Origin: an uncultured Eubacteriales bacterium
Lineage (GTDB): Bacteria; Bacillota; Clostridia; Oscillospirales; Oscillospiraceae
Assembly (NCBI GenBank): GCA_900543625.1
Contig: UQSF01000006.1
Coordinates: 1-64,000, forward strand
Direction: 5' to 3'
Length of the DNA: 64,000 bases
A program made the translations under genes and the position numbers. Positions 30,808 to 39,746 of the stretch are shown piece by piece. Each line of letters begins with the position of its first letter. The stretch's first letter is position 1. The notes beneath the pieces are model-generated. The model was not told the origin of the DNA. It was given only the letters and a program-made list of their open reading frames with translations, and did not search any database.

Positions 30808-32304
30808 CTACGCCTCCGTCTTGGGGATGAGGAGATATTGCGGCAGTTCGACCGGTACGTCGTCATCCAAGAGGCCGTTCGTCTCGCGGATGCAGCGCTC
30901 ACTGGAGCAGTAACGCTTCGAGAGCTGCCATAGCTCTTCCCCATTCCAACGAACGATCGTCAGCGACGGCACGGCTGCATACGGGCAGACGCGTTCCTGC
31001 GCCGTCACGCCGGTGACCTGCCGGAACTCAGACGGACAAAACCGCGCCACACTGACCGTGACCGCTGCACGCAGCTGAAAACCGTCTGCCGTTGCGGTAA
31101 CCGTCGGCGTTTCCGGCAGCGCATACAGCAGCTCTCCCCGCGCGCCGCCGGTCTCAAACTGCAGGTGCAGCCGTTTCTCCAAGCAGGAAACGTGCTGCTC
31201 GGCGTCCGTCACGAGCAAACGCACAAGCACATCGCAGCCATCGGACGCAGCGCCGCAGAGCTCAGCTCGCTGCGCGCGCACCGTCAGCATGGCGGCATCG
31301 CACGCGATCACGCCCTCAGCAGCAAGATGCAGCGGCTCTGCCTGCTGCACCGTTCCGGCCGGGATCGTCTCCCATTCGAGCTGCAGCTGCGCGGTATTGC
31401 AATAGGCGTCCGTCACGCACTCAGCTGTAAGCTCACCAAAGCATACCGTCTGCGCGACCAGATGGTATTCCGCCTCCAGCGTCGCACCGTCGGCCGCGGT
31501 GCTCATGTTCAGATAGGCAGCTGTCAGGCTGACACTTGCCTGCGCCATGCATGGCTCGGCATCCGCCGGACAGTCGAGCAGCTGCGAAAACGGCGTCTCG
31601 AACGTCTCAGCGACCGGACAGGACTGCCCCTGCTGCAAATAGCTGACCGACGTGCACACGCGCCCCTGCACAACTGCACGCCCGTCGGCGATGTGCACCT
31701 CGTCGAGCAGCACGGCCTCCGCATGGCACAACAGGCGGTCCGTTTCCGGCTGCCCGTCGGAAAAGCGGTGCACTTGCGTTGCGGTGAATGTCTGTTCCTC
31801 CACGGCCACCGGCACGTGCACGCACAACGGTTCTGAATGTGTGAATACGGCACCGCTGTCACTCTCGATCCGCTCCGTGAGCGCGAGCTCCGTCTCCCGG
31901 TAGGCGCGCAGGCACAGACTCAGCCGCGCCGTCACGCGCACCTTGCGGGAATTGACCGCGCGCGCATCCAGCGCAGCGAGCGTGCAGCGCAGCCACGGGC
32001 GCACGTCCTCTGCGAGTGTCTCACCGCTCATATGTACCTTGACCGGCAGCTCCACGGGGAAGCTGCGCAGCGCGCCGCTTTCCTCGGCATAGACGACATC
32101 CGCCGCAATGCAGCCCTCGATCTGTGCGCTCTTGTCCGAAAACGCGAGATTCCAAAGGCAGAACGTGCCCTCAGTGACCACGAGTGCGCTGAGATCGCCG
32201 AGCGCGTCTGGCACGACGGCGTCCAAGCTGCACGTCTCTTCCTCGGTGCGGTCAAAGACCCGCGTGTACATTCTGTGCTCCTGCTTGCCCAGTTGTAGTT
32301 CCAT
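30808..32304 (-). CDS. sipL: SipL-like spore-envelope protein (DUF3794 repeats plus LysM)
   Basis: A 498-residue acidic, Cys-containing protein with no signal peptide. Residues about 1-440 look like tandem DUF3794/SPOCS modules, with repeated blocks such as VQGRVCTSVSYLQ and AAVTVSVARF. The C-terminus (SLTIVRWNGEELWQLSKRY, then IRETNGLLDD and LLIPKTEA) is a LysM domain. This is the order in C. difficile SipL, which binds SpoIVA on the forespore surface during coat assembly. Other DUF3794/LysM proteins exist, so the SipL name is probable rather than certain. It ends the long colinear block that starts at cdaA. Confidence 0.82.
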   Translation of the reverse strand: MELQLGKQEHRMYTRVFDRTEEETCSLDAVVPDALGDLSALVVTEGTFCLWNLAFSDKSAQIEGCIAADVVYAEESGALRSFPVELPVKVHMSGETLAEDVRPWLRCTLAALDARAVNSRKVRVTARLSLCLRAYRETELALTERIESDSGAVFTHSEPLCVHVPVAVEEQTFTATQVHRFSDGQPETDRLLCHAEAVLLDEVHIADGRAVVQGRVCTSVSYLQQGQSCPVAETFETPFSQLLDCPADAEPCMAQASVSLTAAYLNMSTAADGATLEAEYHLVAQTVCFGELTAECVTDAYCNTAQLQLEWETIPAGTVQQAEPLHLAAEGVIACDAAMLTVRAQRAELCGAASDGCDVLVRLLVTDAEQHVSCLEKRLHLQFETGGARGELLYALPETPTVTATADGFQLRAAVTVSVARFCPSEFRQVTGVTAQERVCPYAAVPSLTIVRWNGEELWQLSKRYCSSERCIRETNGLLDDDVPVELPQYLLIPKTEA

Positions 32305-32368
32305 AAAGATGTGCTCCTTATCGTTTTTTGTACATCCTTATGCCGGGCACACGGCGGTTATGCCGCCA

Positions 32369-32524
32369 TCAGCACCGCAGCAGCCACACACCGGCCGCAA
32401 TGAGTGCGCCGCCGAGCGCAAACCACCAGAATCCCGCCGGCAGCACGAGCGCCAGAATGATGAACACCCCGGTGACCACGCATGCAATGCCGATCCAAAA
32501 ACAGATCCCCCGCCGTCGAAACAT
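32369..32524 (-). CDS. Small hydrophobic two-helix membrane protein (51 aa)
   Basis: ATG 32524 to TGA 32369 gives 51 residues: a basic start MFRRRG, one hydrophobic helix (about 8-28), a turn PAGFWW, and a second helix to the C-terminus. GGAGG lies 10 bases upstream within a long stem. I do not recognise a family. It lies between rsgA and sipL on the same strand, so it may be cotranscribed with sipL and serve in sporulation; that is inference. Confidence 0.6.
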   Translation of the reverse strand: MFRRRGICFWIGIACVVTGVFIILALVLPAGFWWFALGGALIAAGVWLLRC

Positions 32525-32527
32525 AAA

Positions 32528-32579
32528 GCACCGCCCTCCGCTTGCAGGTTATCCCTACAGGATATGCGGAGGACGGTGC
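32528..32579 (-). promoter_or_regulatory. Hairpin after rsgA that includes the SD of the 51-aa gene
   Basis: GCACCGCCCTCCGC (32528-32541) pairs with GCGGAGGACGGTGC (32566-32579); the one mismatch becomes a G-U pair only in minus-strand RNA. The arm nearest the start codon contains GGAGG. TTTATGTTT follows, so it might be a weak terminator or a translation switch. Confidence 0.6.
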
Positions 32580-32588
32580 GTTTGTGCG

Positions 32589-33473
32589 TTATTTTTTCTT
32601 TTCCCAGTCGCAGACCTGCGCCGAGAGCGCGTACAGGCGCGCATAGCTCTCGTGGCGCTCGGGCGCGATCTCGCCCGCCTCCACGGCGGCGAGCACCGCG
32701 CACCCCGGCTCTTTCAGGTGCGCGCAGTCACGAAAGCGGCACTTGCCGATATATGGACGGAATTCCCGGAATGCATACTGCAGATTCTCGCACGAGATGG
32801 GGTCGACCATATCCACCTCAAAGGACGCGAAGCCCGGCGTGTCGGCGACAAACGTGTCCTCGCCGAGCGCATAGAGCTCGACGTGGCGCGTCGTATGCTT
32901 GCCGCGGCCGAGCCGCTCGCTGACGGCGCCGGTCGCAATGCCGAACGATGCGTCGAGCGCATTGAGCAGACTCGATTTGCCGACGCCGGAGTTGCCGGTG
33001 AAGGCGCTGGTCTTACCGCGCAACGTATCGCGCAGTTCATCCATGCCGAGCCCGGTCGCAGCGCTCGTGCGCAGGACGCGAAAGCCGATGGAGCGGTAAA
33101 TGTCATAGAGATGCTCCGCCGGGTCAAGATCGCACTTATTGAGGCAGACGACCGGCTCGCAGCCCGCGTTTTCCGCGATAGCGACCACACGGTCGATCAG
33201 AAACGGATCCGTGATCGGATTGACGTTTGCGCCGATCATGATAAGCTGGTCGATATTCGCCACAGCCGGGCGGATGAACGCATTGCGCCGCTGCTCCACC
33301 GCGTCGATGCGCCCCTTGCCGTGCGCGTCGAAGCTCAGCTGCACCCGGTCACCGACCAGTGGGCTGCACCCGTCGTACCGGAAGCGGCCGCGCGCCTTGC
33401 ACTCCACGATCTGATCGCCGGCGGCCACATAGTAAAAGCCGCTGAGCGCCTTGATGATGACACCCTGCACCAT
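32589..33473 (-). CDS. rsgA: Ribosome small-subunit-dependent GTPase A
   Basis: A 294-residue circularly permuted GTPase that helps 30S maturation. The order is an OB-fold (about 1-65), then G4 LNKCDL, G5 TSA, G1 GNSGVGKSSLLN and G3 DTPGF, and a C-terminal zinc site (CRFRDCAHLKEPGC with the preceding Cys). ATG 33473 follows AAGGAG; the upstream frame to 33605 runs into prkC. The order prpC-prkC-rsgA is conserved from B. subtilis. Confidence 0.97.
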   Translation of the reverse strand: MVQGVIIKALSGFYYVAAGDQIVECKARGRFRYDGCSPLVGDRVQLSFDAHGKGRIDAVEQRRNAFIRPAVANIDQLIMIGANVNPITDPFLIDRVVAIAENAGCEPVVCLNKCDLDPAEHLYDIYRSIGFRVLRTSAATGLGMDELRDTLRGKTSAFTGNSGVGKSSLLNALDASFGIATGAVSERLGRGKHTTRHVELYALGEDTFVADTPGFASFEVDMVDPISCENLQYAFREFRPYIGKCRFRDCAHLKEPGCAVLAAVEAGEIAPERHESYARLYALSAQVCDWEKKK

Positions 33474-33495
33474 AAGCAATGTGCTCCTTTGTCTG

Positions 33496-35184
33496 TTACG
33501 GTTTTTCCGGCCCGTCGGAGATCCAGATGTAGACCTTGCTGTACTCCGTGAGCTTTGTGTTGGCCGGTGCGCTCTGTTTGAAGACCGTGCCCTGCTTTGC
33601 ATCATTCGCCTCTTTGTACGTGCCGCCGTAGCAGAGACCGCTGCTCTCGATGCGTGCGATTGCGGCCGACTCCGTGAGCGTAGACAGGTCGGGCACTGTG
33701 ACCTCCCGCAGCGTCGGTCCGCCGCTGACGATGAGCTTCACGCTCGTGCCGACTGCCGTCTTTTCGCCCGGCGCAGGCTCTGAGCGGATGACATACTTCG
33801 CCGTCACATCCTTGGACGCCTGAAACTCCGTCGTGACGGTAAAACCGGCTTTTTCGAGCATCTCCGTCGCCGCCTCATAGTCCTCATTGACCACATAGGG
33901 AACTTCCGCCATGACAACACCGGTGCTGACGGTGAGCTGTACACTGATGCCCTCCGGCACGCGCATGCGGCTCTTTCCGGCTTCCGGGTCCTGAGCGATG
34001 ATGACGCCGTCCGGCACCTCGGGGTCAACGGTATACACGACGGTAAAGCGATAGTCGGAATACTGCTTGTCGTTGACAACTGCCTCGTAGGATTTCCCGG
34101 TGAAATTCGGCACATCCACGCGCTCCGCGGTACGGAACAGATCCTCGAGCCAGAAGTTCCACAGGAACACAAACAGCAAGACGGCAAACACGCCAACCGA
34201 AAAAATGCCCGTGAAGTAGCTCACGCGCTTGGCGCGCTTGCGCCGCCGTTGATATTCTTCTTCCGTGAGGTCGTGCCCTACGCCGAAGAAGGACTCTTTT
34301 TTCTCTGCGTTCTCCTTGCGCCGCTCGGCGAGCGGACGCTGCTGGTTGAGGTGCTTTTTGCAGGCATTGAGTGCTTTGAGCAGCTCCCCCGCCGACTGAT
34401 AGCGCTTGCGTAGGTCGGGCTCCATCGCCTTGAGCGTGATGCGTTCAAGCTCCTCCGGGATGTCACTGTTCCACTCCCGCGGCGGCTTGGCGCTGCCGGC
34501 GATGTGCTTGAGTGCGATCTCCTCCGGAGTGTCGGCGTCATACGGCAGGTGGCCAGTCGTCATCTCATAGAGCACGACGCCGAGCGAATACAGGTCGCTG
34601 CGCGCGTCTGCATTGAGGCCCTTCGCCTGCTCGGGCGCGATATAGTGCACAGAGCCGATGGCCTGTCCGCTGCGCTCCTCGCGGATATTTTCCAGCGCGG
34701 CGATACCGAAATCCGCCACCTTGACCATGTCGTCATTCGTGATCATGATGTTCTGCGGCTTGATGTCGCGGTGAACGATGCCGTGCGCATGCGCGTGCTG
34801 GAGCGCTTTTGCGATCTGCGTGGCATAGCTCAGCGCCTCCTGCGCGCTGAACACGCCGCGCTCCGCGAGGCGCTGCTTGAGCGTCACGCCCTCGATGAGC
34901 TCCATGACGATATACTCCGTGTCGCCGCTGTGCCCCACGTCATACACCGAGACGATGTTCGGCTGCGAGAGCATGGCGACGGCGTGTGCCTCCGCCTGAA
35001 AGCGGTTTTTCAGCTCGGCATCCTCCGCCATCTCATCACGCAGGATCTTGACGGCGACATAGCGGTGCAGCTTATGGCACATGGCCTTATAAACGACCGA
35101 CATGCCGCCGCTGCCGATGACCTCCAGGATCTCGTAGCGATCGTCCAGCATCTGGCCGATATAACGATTCATTGATTGTTCCAT
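33496..35184 (-). CDS. prkC: PASTA-domain serine/threonine kinase PrkC/Stk1
   Basis: A 562-residue transmembrane kinase. The kinase domain (about 15-275) has IGSGGMSVVYKA, catalytic HRDIKPQN, DFG and the activation loop GSVHYIAPEQA. A juxtamembrane linker and one transmembrane helix (about 330-350) follow. Three extracellular PASTA repeats (starting VDVPNFTG, AEVPYVVN and VTVPDLST) bind muropeptides or lipid II. It controls cell-wall growth and, in B. subtilis, spore germination. ATG 35184 follows GGGGGA; an ATG four codons later is an alternative. Confidence 0.97.
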   Translation of the reverse strand: MEQSMNRYIGQMLDDRYEILEVIGSGGMSVVYKAMCHKLHRYVAVKILRDEMAEDAELKNRFQAEAHAVAMLSQPNIVSVYDVGHSGDTEYIVMELIEGVTLKQRLAERGVFSAQEALSYATQIAKALQHAHAHGIVHRDIKPQNIMITNDDMVKVADFGIAALENIREERSGQAIGSVHYIAPEQAKGLNADARSDLYSLGVVLYEMTTGHLPYDADTPEEIALKHIAGSAKPPREWNSDIPEELERITLKAMEPDLRKRYQSAGELLKALNACKKHLNQQRPLAERRKENAEKKESFFGVGHDLTEEEYQRRRKRAKRVSYFTGIFSVGVFAVLLFVFLWNFWLEDLFRTAERVDVPNFTGKSYEAVVNDKQYSDYRFTVVYTVDPEVPDGVIIAQDPEAGKSRMRVPEGISVQLTVSTGVVMAEVPYVVNEDYEAATEMLEKAGFTVTTEFQASKDVTAKYVIRSEPAPGEKTAVGTSVKLIVSGGPTLREVTVPDLSTLTESAAIARIESSGLCYGGTYKEANDAKQGTVFKQSAPANTKLTEYSKVYIWISDGPEKP

Positions 35185-35205
35185 AGTGTTCCCCCGTTGC
35201 CGCGC

Positions 35206-35931
35206 TTAGCGGAAAAGAACCAGCGCGGTCACATTATCGCGCGCACCGCGCGAGAGCGCCGCCGCGATCAGGCGGCAGCAGATCTGCTTTGCGTCTCTGG
35301 AACTGCGGCAGAAATCATGCAGCTGCACATCCGTGAGCGTGTTGGACAGTCCGTCCGTGCACAGCAGCAGCCGCGCGCCCAGCGGAAACGGCATGCTGCG
35401 GCAGTCAGGCTCGACCTTGGCCCCGACGCCGACAGCGCGCGTGATCACATTGCGGCGCGGGTGACGATGTGCCTGCTCCGGCAGCACCTGCCCGCTCGCG
35501 ATCAGCTCCTGCACAAGCGAGTGATCCGTCGTGATCTGCTGCATACGGCGCAGGCCGACCAGATATGCGCGGCTGTCACCGACGTGCAGCACCGTGAGCC
35601 GTCCGTGCCGCACGCAGGCGGCGACGATCGTCGTGCCCATGCCGCGCAACTCGGGATCGGCACAGGCACGACCATAGACCGCCTGATTGGCAGCGTCGCA
35701 GGCTGCGCGCATCGCAGGCTCGACCGCGCTGCCCGCCATCATCTCCCGGCGAAACTGCGCCAGAAAGGTCGACGCGGCAAGCTCGCTCGCAAGCTTCCCG
35801 CCGGCAGCGCCGCCCATACCGTCGCAGACGACGCCGACAACGCAGCCCTTGCGCCGGATGCGCGCACCGGCAGCACGGTCCTGATTCTCCTTGCGGACAG
35901 CACCCCTGTCCGACTTTGCAAAGCATTGCAT
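35206..35931 (-). CDS. prpC: PP2C-family Ser/Thr protein phosphatase PrpC/Stp1
   Basis: A 241-residue Mn2+-dependent phosphatase. Motifs in order are KENQDR, VVCDGMGGAAGGKLAS, GMGTTIVAA, LHVGDSRAYL, DHSLVQEL, LCTDGLSN and RDNVTALVL; their aspartates form the metal site. It reverses PrkC phosphorylation. ATG 35931 follows GGGGGAGAG; an upstream in-frame start at 36000 lies inside rlmN. It starts 13 bases after rlmN and ends 21 bases before prkC. Confidence 0.97.
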   Translation of the reverse strand: MQCFAKSDRGAVRKENQDRAAGARIRRKGCVVGVVCDGMGGAAGGKLASELAASTFLAQFRREMMAGSAVEPAMRAACDAANQAVYGRACADPELRGMGTTIVAACVRHGRLTVLHVGDSRAYLVGLRRMQQITTDHSLVQELIASGQVLPEQAHRHPRRNVITRAVGVGAKVEPDCRSMPFPLGARLLLCTDGLSNTLTDVQLHDFCRSSRDAKQICCRLIAAALSRGARDNVTALVLFR

Positions 35932-35944
35932 GGGCTCTCCCCCT

Positions 35945-36976
35945 TCAGGCGCGGTGATCCGCGACCTTCTTGCGCAGCTGGCCGCAGGACGCGTCCACAT
36001 CGCTGCCGAGCTTGCGGCGCACGGTCACGTTCACGCCGGCCTGCTCCAAAATGCGTATGAATGCCTTGAGGTGCTCCGGCGTGGACGGCCGGAACGCACG
36101 CTCCTCCACATGGTTGAGCGGGATGAGGTTCACATGCGCGCAGACGCGCCGCGCGTGCTTTGCCAGCAGCCGCGCGTGCTCGGGCGTGTCGTTCACGCCG
36201 TCGATCATCGCGTATTCGAAGGAAATGCGCCGCCCGGTCGCCTGATAATATCTGGCGCAGGCATCGATGAGTGCCTGAACGCCGCGGCCGCGGTTGGCCG
36301 GCATGATCTTCGAGCGGGTCTCGTCATCCGGGGCGTGGAGCGAGACCGAGAGTGTGAGCTGCAGGTCGCGCGCCGCCAGATCATCAAAGCGCTCGATAAG
36401 CCCGCACGTGGACAGTGAGATGTGCCGCATACCGATATTCTCTCCATCTGGGTGGTTCACCAATTCGAGAAAGCGCATCACATTATCAAAGTTATCAAGC
36501 GGTTCGCCGATGCCCATGAGGACGATATTCGAGATCTTGCATCCAGATTCTCGCTCGGAATAAAGCACCTCATCGAGCATCTCCGAGGGCTCAAGGCTGC
36601 GGATCAGGCCGCCGATCGTGGACGCGCAGAACGCGCACCCCTGCCGGCAGCCGACCTGCGAGGAAATGCAGATGGTGTTGCCGTGCTTATAGTGCATGAC
36701 GACCGTCTCGACGGCGTTGCCGTCATCGAGCTGCCAGAGGTACTTGATCGTGCCGTCAATGGCGGACACCTGCTTGCGCAGCATCTCAAGCCTGGAGATG
36801 TAAAACTGCTCCGCGAGCGCTGCGCGCAGATCCTTGGACAGGTTCGTCATCTCGTCAAACGACGACGCACCGCGCGCAAGCCACTGGAAGATCTGCTTGG
36901 CACGGTATTTCGGCTGCCCCATTTCGGCGAGCGCCGCCGCGATCTCTTCGGGGAGCATGGCTTTGATGTCTCTCAT
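35945..36976 (-). CDS. rlmN: Dual-specificity 23S rRNA/tRNA (adenine-C2)-methyltransferase RlmN
   Basis: A 343-residue radical SAM enzyme that makes m2A2503 in 23S rRNA and m2A37 in some tRNAs. The cluster motif is CRQGCAFCAS (CxxxCxxC). MGIGEPLDNFDNV and SLHAPDDETRSKIMP are substrate and SAM motifs, and the C-terminal ASCGQL contains the cysteine that is transiently methylated. ATG 36976 overlaps the rsmB stop as ATGA. Confidence 0.98.
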   Translation of the reverse strand: MRDIKAMLPEEIAAALAEMGQPKYRAKQIFQWLARGASSFDEMTNLSKDLRAALAEQFYISRLEMLRKQVSAIDGTIKYLWQLDDGNAVETVVMHYKHGNTICISSQVGCRQGCAFCASTIGGLIRSLEPSEMLDEVLYSERESGCKISNIVLMGIGEPLDNFDNVMRFLELVNHPDGENIGMRHISLSTCGLIERFDDLAARDLQLTLSVSLHAPDDETRSKIMPANRGRGVQALIDACARYYQATGRRISFEYAMIDGVNDTPEHARLLAKHARRVCAHVNLIPLNHVEERAFRPSTPEHLKAFIRILEQAGVNVTVRRKLGSDVDASCGQLRKKVADHRA

Positions 36977-38301
36977 TCGTGTCTCCTCAGCTTACAGACA
37001 AAAAATCCGTCCGTTTCATGTTCCTGCGGCCAGAAGGTAAACATTCCGCCCGCCGTATCCGCCGCCGGGAGCGGCAGCGAAAACGCCTCCGGTGCAAAGT
37101 CCGGATGCGTGCGCAGAAAATCTCGCACCACATCCTCATTCTCGCGCGCAAGCACCGTGCACGTAGAATACACCAGCACACCGCCGGGACGCACGCACGG
37201 TGCGAGTCCCTCGAGAATGTCGCGCTGGATGGCCGGCAGCTGTGAGAGCGCCGCCGGGTCTTTGAAGCGGATCTCCGGCTTCTTGCGGATAACGCCCAGT
37301 CCCGAGCACGGCACGTCCGCCAGCACGACGTCCATCGTGCCGAGCAGATCGGCATCCGGACGGCGGGCATCCATCGTGCGCGTCGAGATGCACGACAGTC
37401 CCAGCCGCTCGGCACCGGCGCGGATACGCTTCCATTTATTTTCGTGTATATCGCAGGAAATCATACATCCCTGATCGCGCATCTGCACTGCGGCAGCAAA
37501 GCTTTTACCCCCGGGTGCGGCGCAGGCATCGAGCACACGCATCCCCGGACGGACACCGGCGGCAAGCACTGCGCAGTGCGCGGCCGCGTCCTGCACATAA
37601 AACCAGCCGTCGGCAAAGGCGCGTGCAGCCGCAAGGTTCCCGCCGCGGCACAGCAACGCGTCCGGCAGCCACGGGTGCGGCTGCGTCTCGATGCCATCGG
37701 CGCGCAGAGACGCAGCCAGGGCATCCGGTGTTGTTTTCAGGGTGTTCACCTGCAGACAGGCAGGCGCGTCGGCGTTGTTTGCCGCAAGCGCGCGCTCGGC
37801 AAAGTCATAGCCGTGTGCGTCGATGAGCATCTGCGCCAGCCACTGCGGATGACTGGTGCGCACGGAGAGATAGGACGCCGTACCCGCCCCCGAGATCTCC
37901 GGCAGCGCGTCACGGTGCTCCGCCACGCGGCGCAAGACCGCATTGACCAGCCCTGCTGCCCGCGCACAGCCGCCCTTACGGCAGAGCGCGACCGCCTCGT
38001 TCACCGCCGCGCGCGGCGGCACTTTATCGAGCAATACGATCTGATACGCCGACAGCCGCAGCAGGTCAAGCACCTTCGGCTCAAGTTTTTGCAGCGGCGT
38101 CGTGCAGTACGCCGCAAGGTAATGATCCAGCAGCGCCAGATTTTGCAGTGTCCCGTAGCAGATACGCGCTGCGAGTGCAGCGTCACGCGGCGCAAGCTGC
38201 GCATTCTGCAGCACGATGTTGAGCGCAGCATCCGACCATGCGCCGTTTTTGCGCCAGCGCTGCAGCGCGGTCCATGCCGCTTCCCGTGCAGTCATAGCCA
38301 T
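36973..38301 (-). CDS. rsmB: 16S rRNA (cytosine-967-C5)-methyltransferase
   Basis: A 442-residue protein. The NusB-like N-terminal domain (about 1-135) includes REAAWTALQRW. The methyltransferase domain has VLDACAAPGGKSFAAA (SAM), LADVPCSGLGVIRKKPEIR (catalytic PC motif) and VYSTCTVLARENEDVV (second, product-releasing TCT motif). Its start lies 2 bases after the fmt stop and its end overlaps rlmN. Confidence 0.97.
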   Translation of the reverse strand: MAMTAREAAWTALQRWRKNGAWSDAALNIVLQNAQLAPRDAALAARICYGTLQNLALLDHYLAAYCTTPLQKLEPKVLDLLRLSAYQIVLLDKVPPRAAVNEAVALCRKGGCARAAGLVNAVLRRVAEHRDALPEISGAGTASYLSVRTSHPQWLAQMLIDAHGYDFAERALAANNADAPACLQVNTLKTTPDALAASLRADGIETQPHPWLPDALLCRGGNLAAARAFADGWFYVQDAAAHCAVLAAGVRPGMRVLDACAAPGGKSFAAAVQMRDQGCMISCDIHENKWKRIRAGAERLGLSCISTRTMDARRPDADLLGTMDVVLADVPCSGLGVIRKKPEIRFKDPAALSQLPAIQRDILEGLAPCVRPGGVLVYSTCTVLARENEDVVRDFLRTHPDFAPEAFSLPLPAADTAGGMFTFWPQEHETDGFFVCKLRRHE

Positions 38302-38303
38302 GC

Positions 38304-39227
38304 TCAGCCCTCAACGGGCAGCGTGTGCCCAAGCAGGTAGTCGGCTGCGGACATACGCTTTTTGCCCGGCGCCTGCAGCTGCGTGATGCGCACCGTCTGC
38401 CCATCGGCACAGGCGACGGTGACACCGTCCTTACCGGCTGCCACGATCGTTCCGGGGGCTTTGTGTGTCGTGCGGTCAGAATAATCGGCGGCGTGGATCT
38501 TAAACGTCTGCCCGCCAAGCTCCGCCGTAGCGACCGGCCACGGCTCGAGGCCGCAGATGTGCTTGATGATCGCGCGCGGGCTCTGATCCCAGTCAATGGG
38601 CGAATCGTCGCGCGTAAGCGGGCGGGTATACGTCGCCGCGCTGTGATCCTGCGGCGTGCGCGGGGCAACGCCAGCGTCAACATCCCGCAGCGTGCGCACG
38701 AGCAGATCCGCACCCATGACGGCCAGCCGGTCAAAGAGTTCACCGGCGGTCTCGAATTCACCGACCGGCGTCTGCTCGGTGTAGATCACATCACCGGTGT
38801 CCATCTCGCGGTCGAGGTACATCGTCGACACGCCGGTCACCGCATCGCCGTTGAGCACCGCCCACTGGATGGGCGCTGCCCCGCGATACTTCGGCAGCAG
38901 CGAGCCGTGCACATTGATCGCGCCGTAGGGCGCGGCGGCAAGCAGCTCGTCCGGCAGGATGCGGCCGTAGGCCACGACGACGAGAATGTCCGGCTGCAGG
39001 CTTTGCAGCGCTGCCAGCGCCGTGCCGTCACGCATCTTTTCCGGCTGAAAGACCGGCAGGCCGTTTGCCAGCGCGATCTCCTTGACCGGGCTCGGCTGGA
39101 GCTTCATGCCGCGGTTTTTGGGCTTGTCCGGCTGTGTGAACACACCGACCACGTCAAAGTGGGCATCCAGCAGGCGCTGCAGCGACACAGCCGCAAAATC
39201 CGGCGTGCCCATGAATACGATGCGCAT
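38304..39227 (-). CDS. fmt: Methionyl-tRNA formyltransferase
   Basis: A 307-residue enzyme that formylates initiator Met-tRNA with 10-formyl-THF. MRIVFMGTPDFAAVSL is the N-terminal Rossmann motif. NVHGSLLPKYRGAAPIQWA contains the catalytic Asn and His and the SLLPKYRG signature. The C-terminal OB-like domain binds tRNA. ATG 39227 is preferred over a GTG at 39236 that coincides with the def stop and SD. Coupled to def, which removes the same formyl group. Confidence 0.98.
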   Translation of the reverse strand: MRIVFMGTPDFAAVSLQRLLDAHFDVVGVFTQPDKPKNRGMKLQPSPVKEIALANGLPVFQPEKMRDGTALAALQSLQPDILVVVAYGRILPDELLAAAPYGAINVHGSLLPKYRGAAPIQWAVLNGDAVTGVSTMYLDREMDTGDVIYTEQTPVGEFETAGELFDRLAVMGADLLVRTLRDVDAGVAPRTPQDHSAATYTRPLTRDDSPIDWDQSPRAIIKHICGLEPWPVATAELGGQTFKIHAADYSDRTTHKAPGTIVAAGKDGVTVACADGQTVRITQLQAPGKKRMSAADYLLGHTLPVEG

Positions 39228-39232
39228 GCGCC

Positions 39233-39733
39233 TCACCTCTTCGTCTGCTGCTCCAGCTCCTCGGGAGCGAGCATCCGCGTGGCCTTGTCGATGAACAGAA
39301 TACCGTCAAGGTGATCGAGCTCATGGCAGAATGCACGCGCCGTCAGACCGTGCCCCTCGACCTCAAACCATTCGCCGTGGCGATCCTGCGCGCGCACCTT
39401 CACATAGCCCGGGCGCGCAACGATGCCATACTCATCCGGCACGCTCAGGCAGCCCTCTGCGCCGACCTGCTCGCCTGCCGTTTCGACGATGACGGGGTTG
39501 ATGAGCTCGATCATATACTCGTCCTTTTCATCAGGGACGTTCGTTTCCAGCACAATGACGGCGCGGCGCAGCACGCCGACCTGCGGCGCGGCGAGGCCGA
39601 CGCCGTTGGACTCCGCCAACGTCTGGCGCATATCGTCGAGCAGCGTGTGCAGACGGGGATTAAAGTCCTTGACCTCATGGCAGTGCTTGCGCAGCTGGGG
39701 GTCGCCGTTTTTCAGGATCATTCTTGTAGCCAT
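39233..39733 (-). CDS. def: Peptide deformylase
   Basis: A 166-residue metalloenzyme that removes N-formyl groups from nascent proteins. All three motifs are intact: GVGLAAPQVG, EGCLSVPD (metal Cys) and FCHELDHLDG (HExDH). ATG 39733 follows GGAGAGG; the in-frame extension to 39784 lies in priA. It starts 13 bases after priA and its stop adjoins the fmt start. Confidence 0.98.
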   Translation of the reverse strand: MATRMILKNGDPQLRKHCHEVKDFNPRLHTLLDDMRQTLAESNGVGLAAPQVGVLRRAVIVLETNVPDEKDEYMIELINPVIVETAGEQVGAEGCLSVPDEYGIVARPGYVKVRAQDRHGEWFEVEGHGLTARAFCHELDHLDGILFIDKATRMLAPEELEQQTKR

Positions 39734-39746
39734 TGTATACCTCTCC

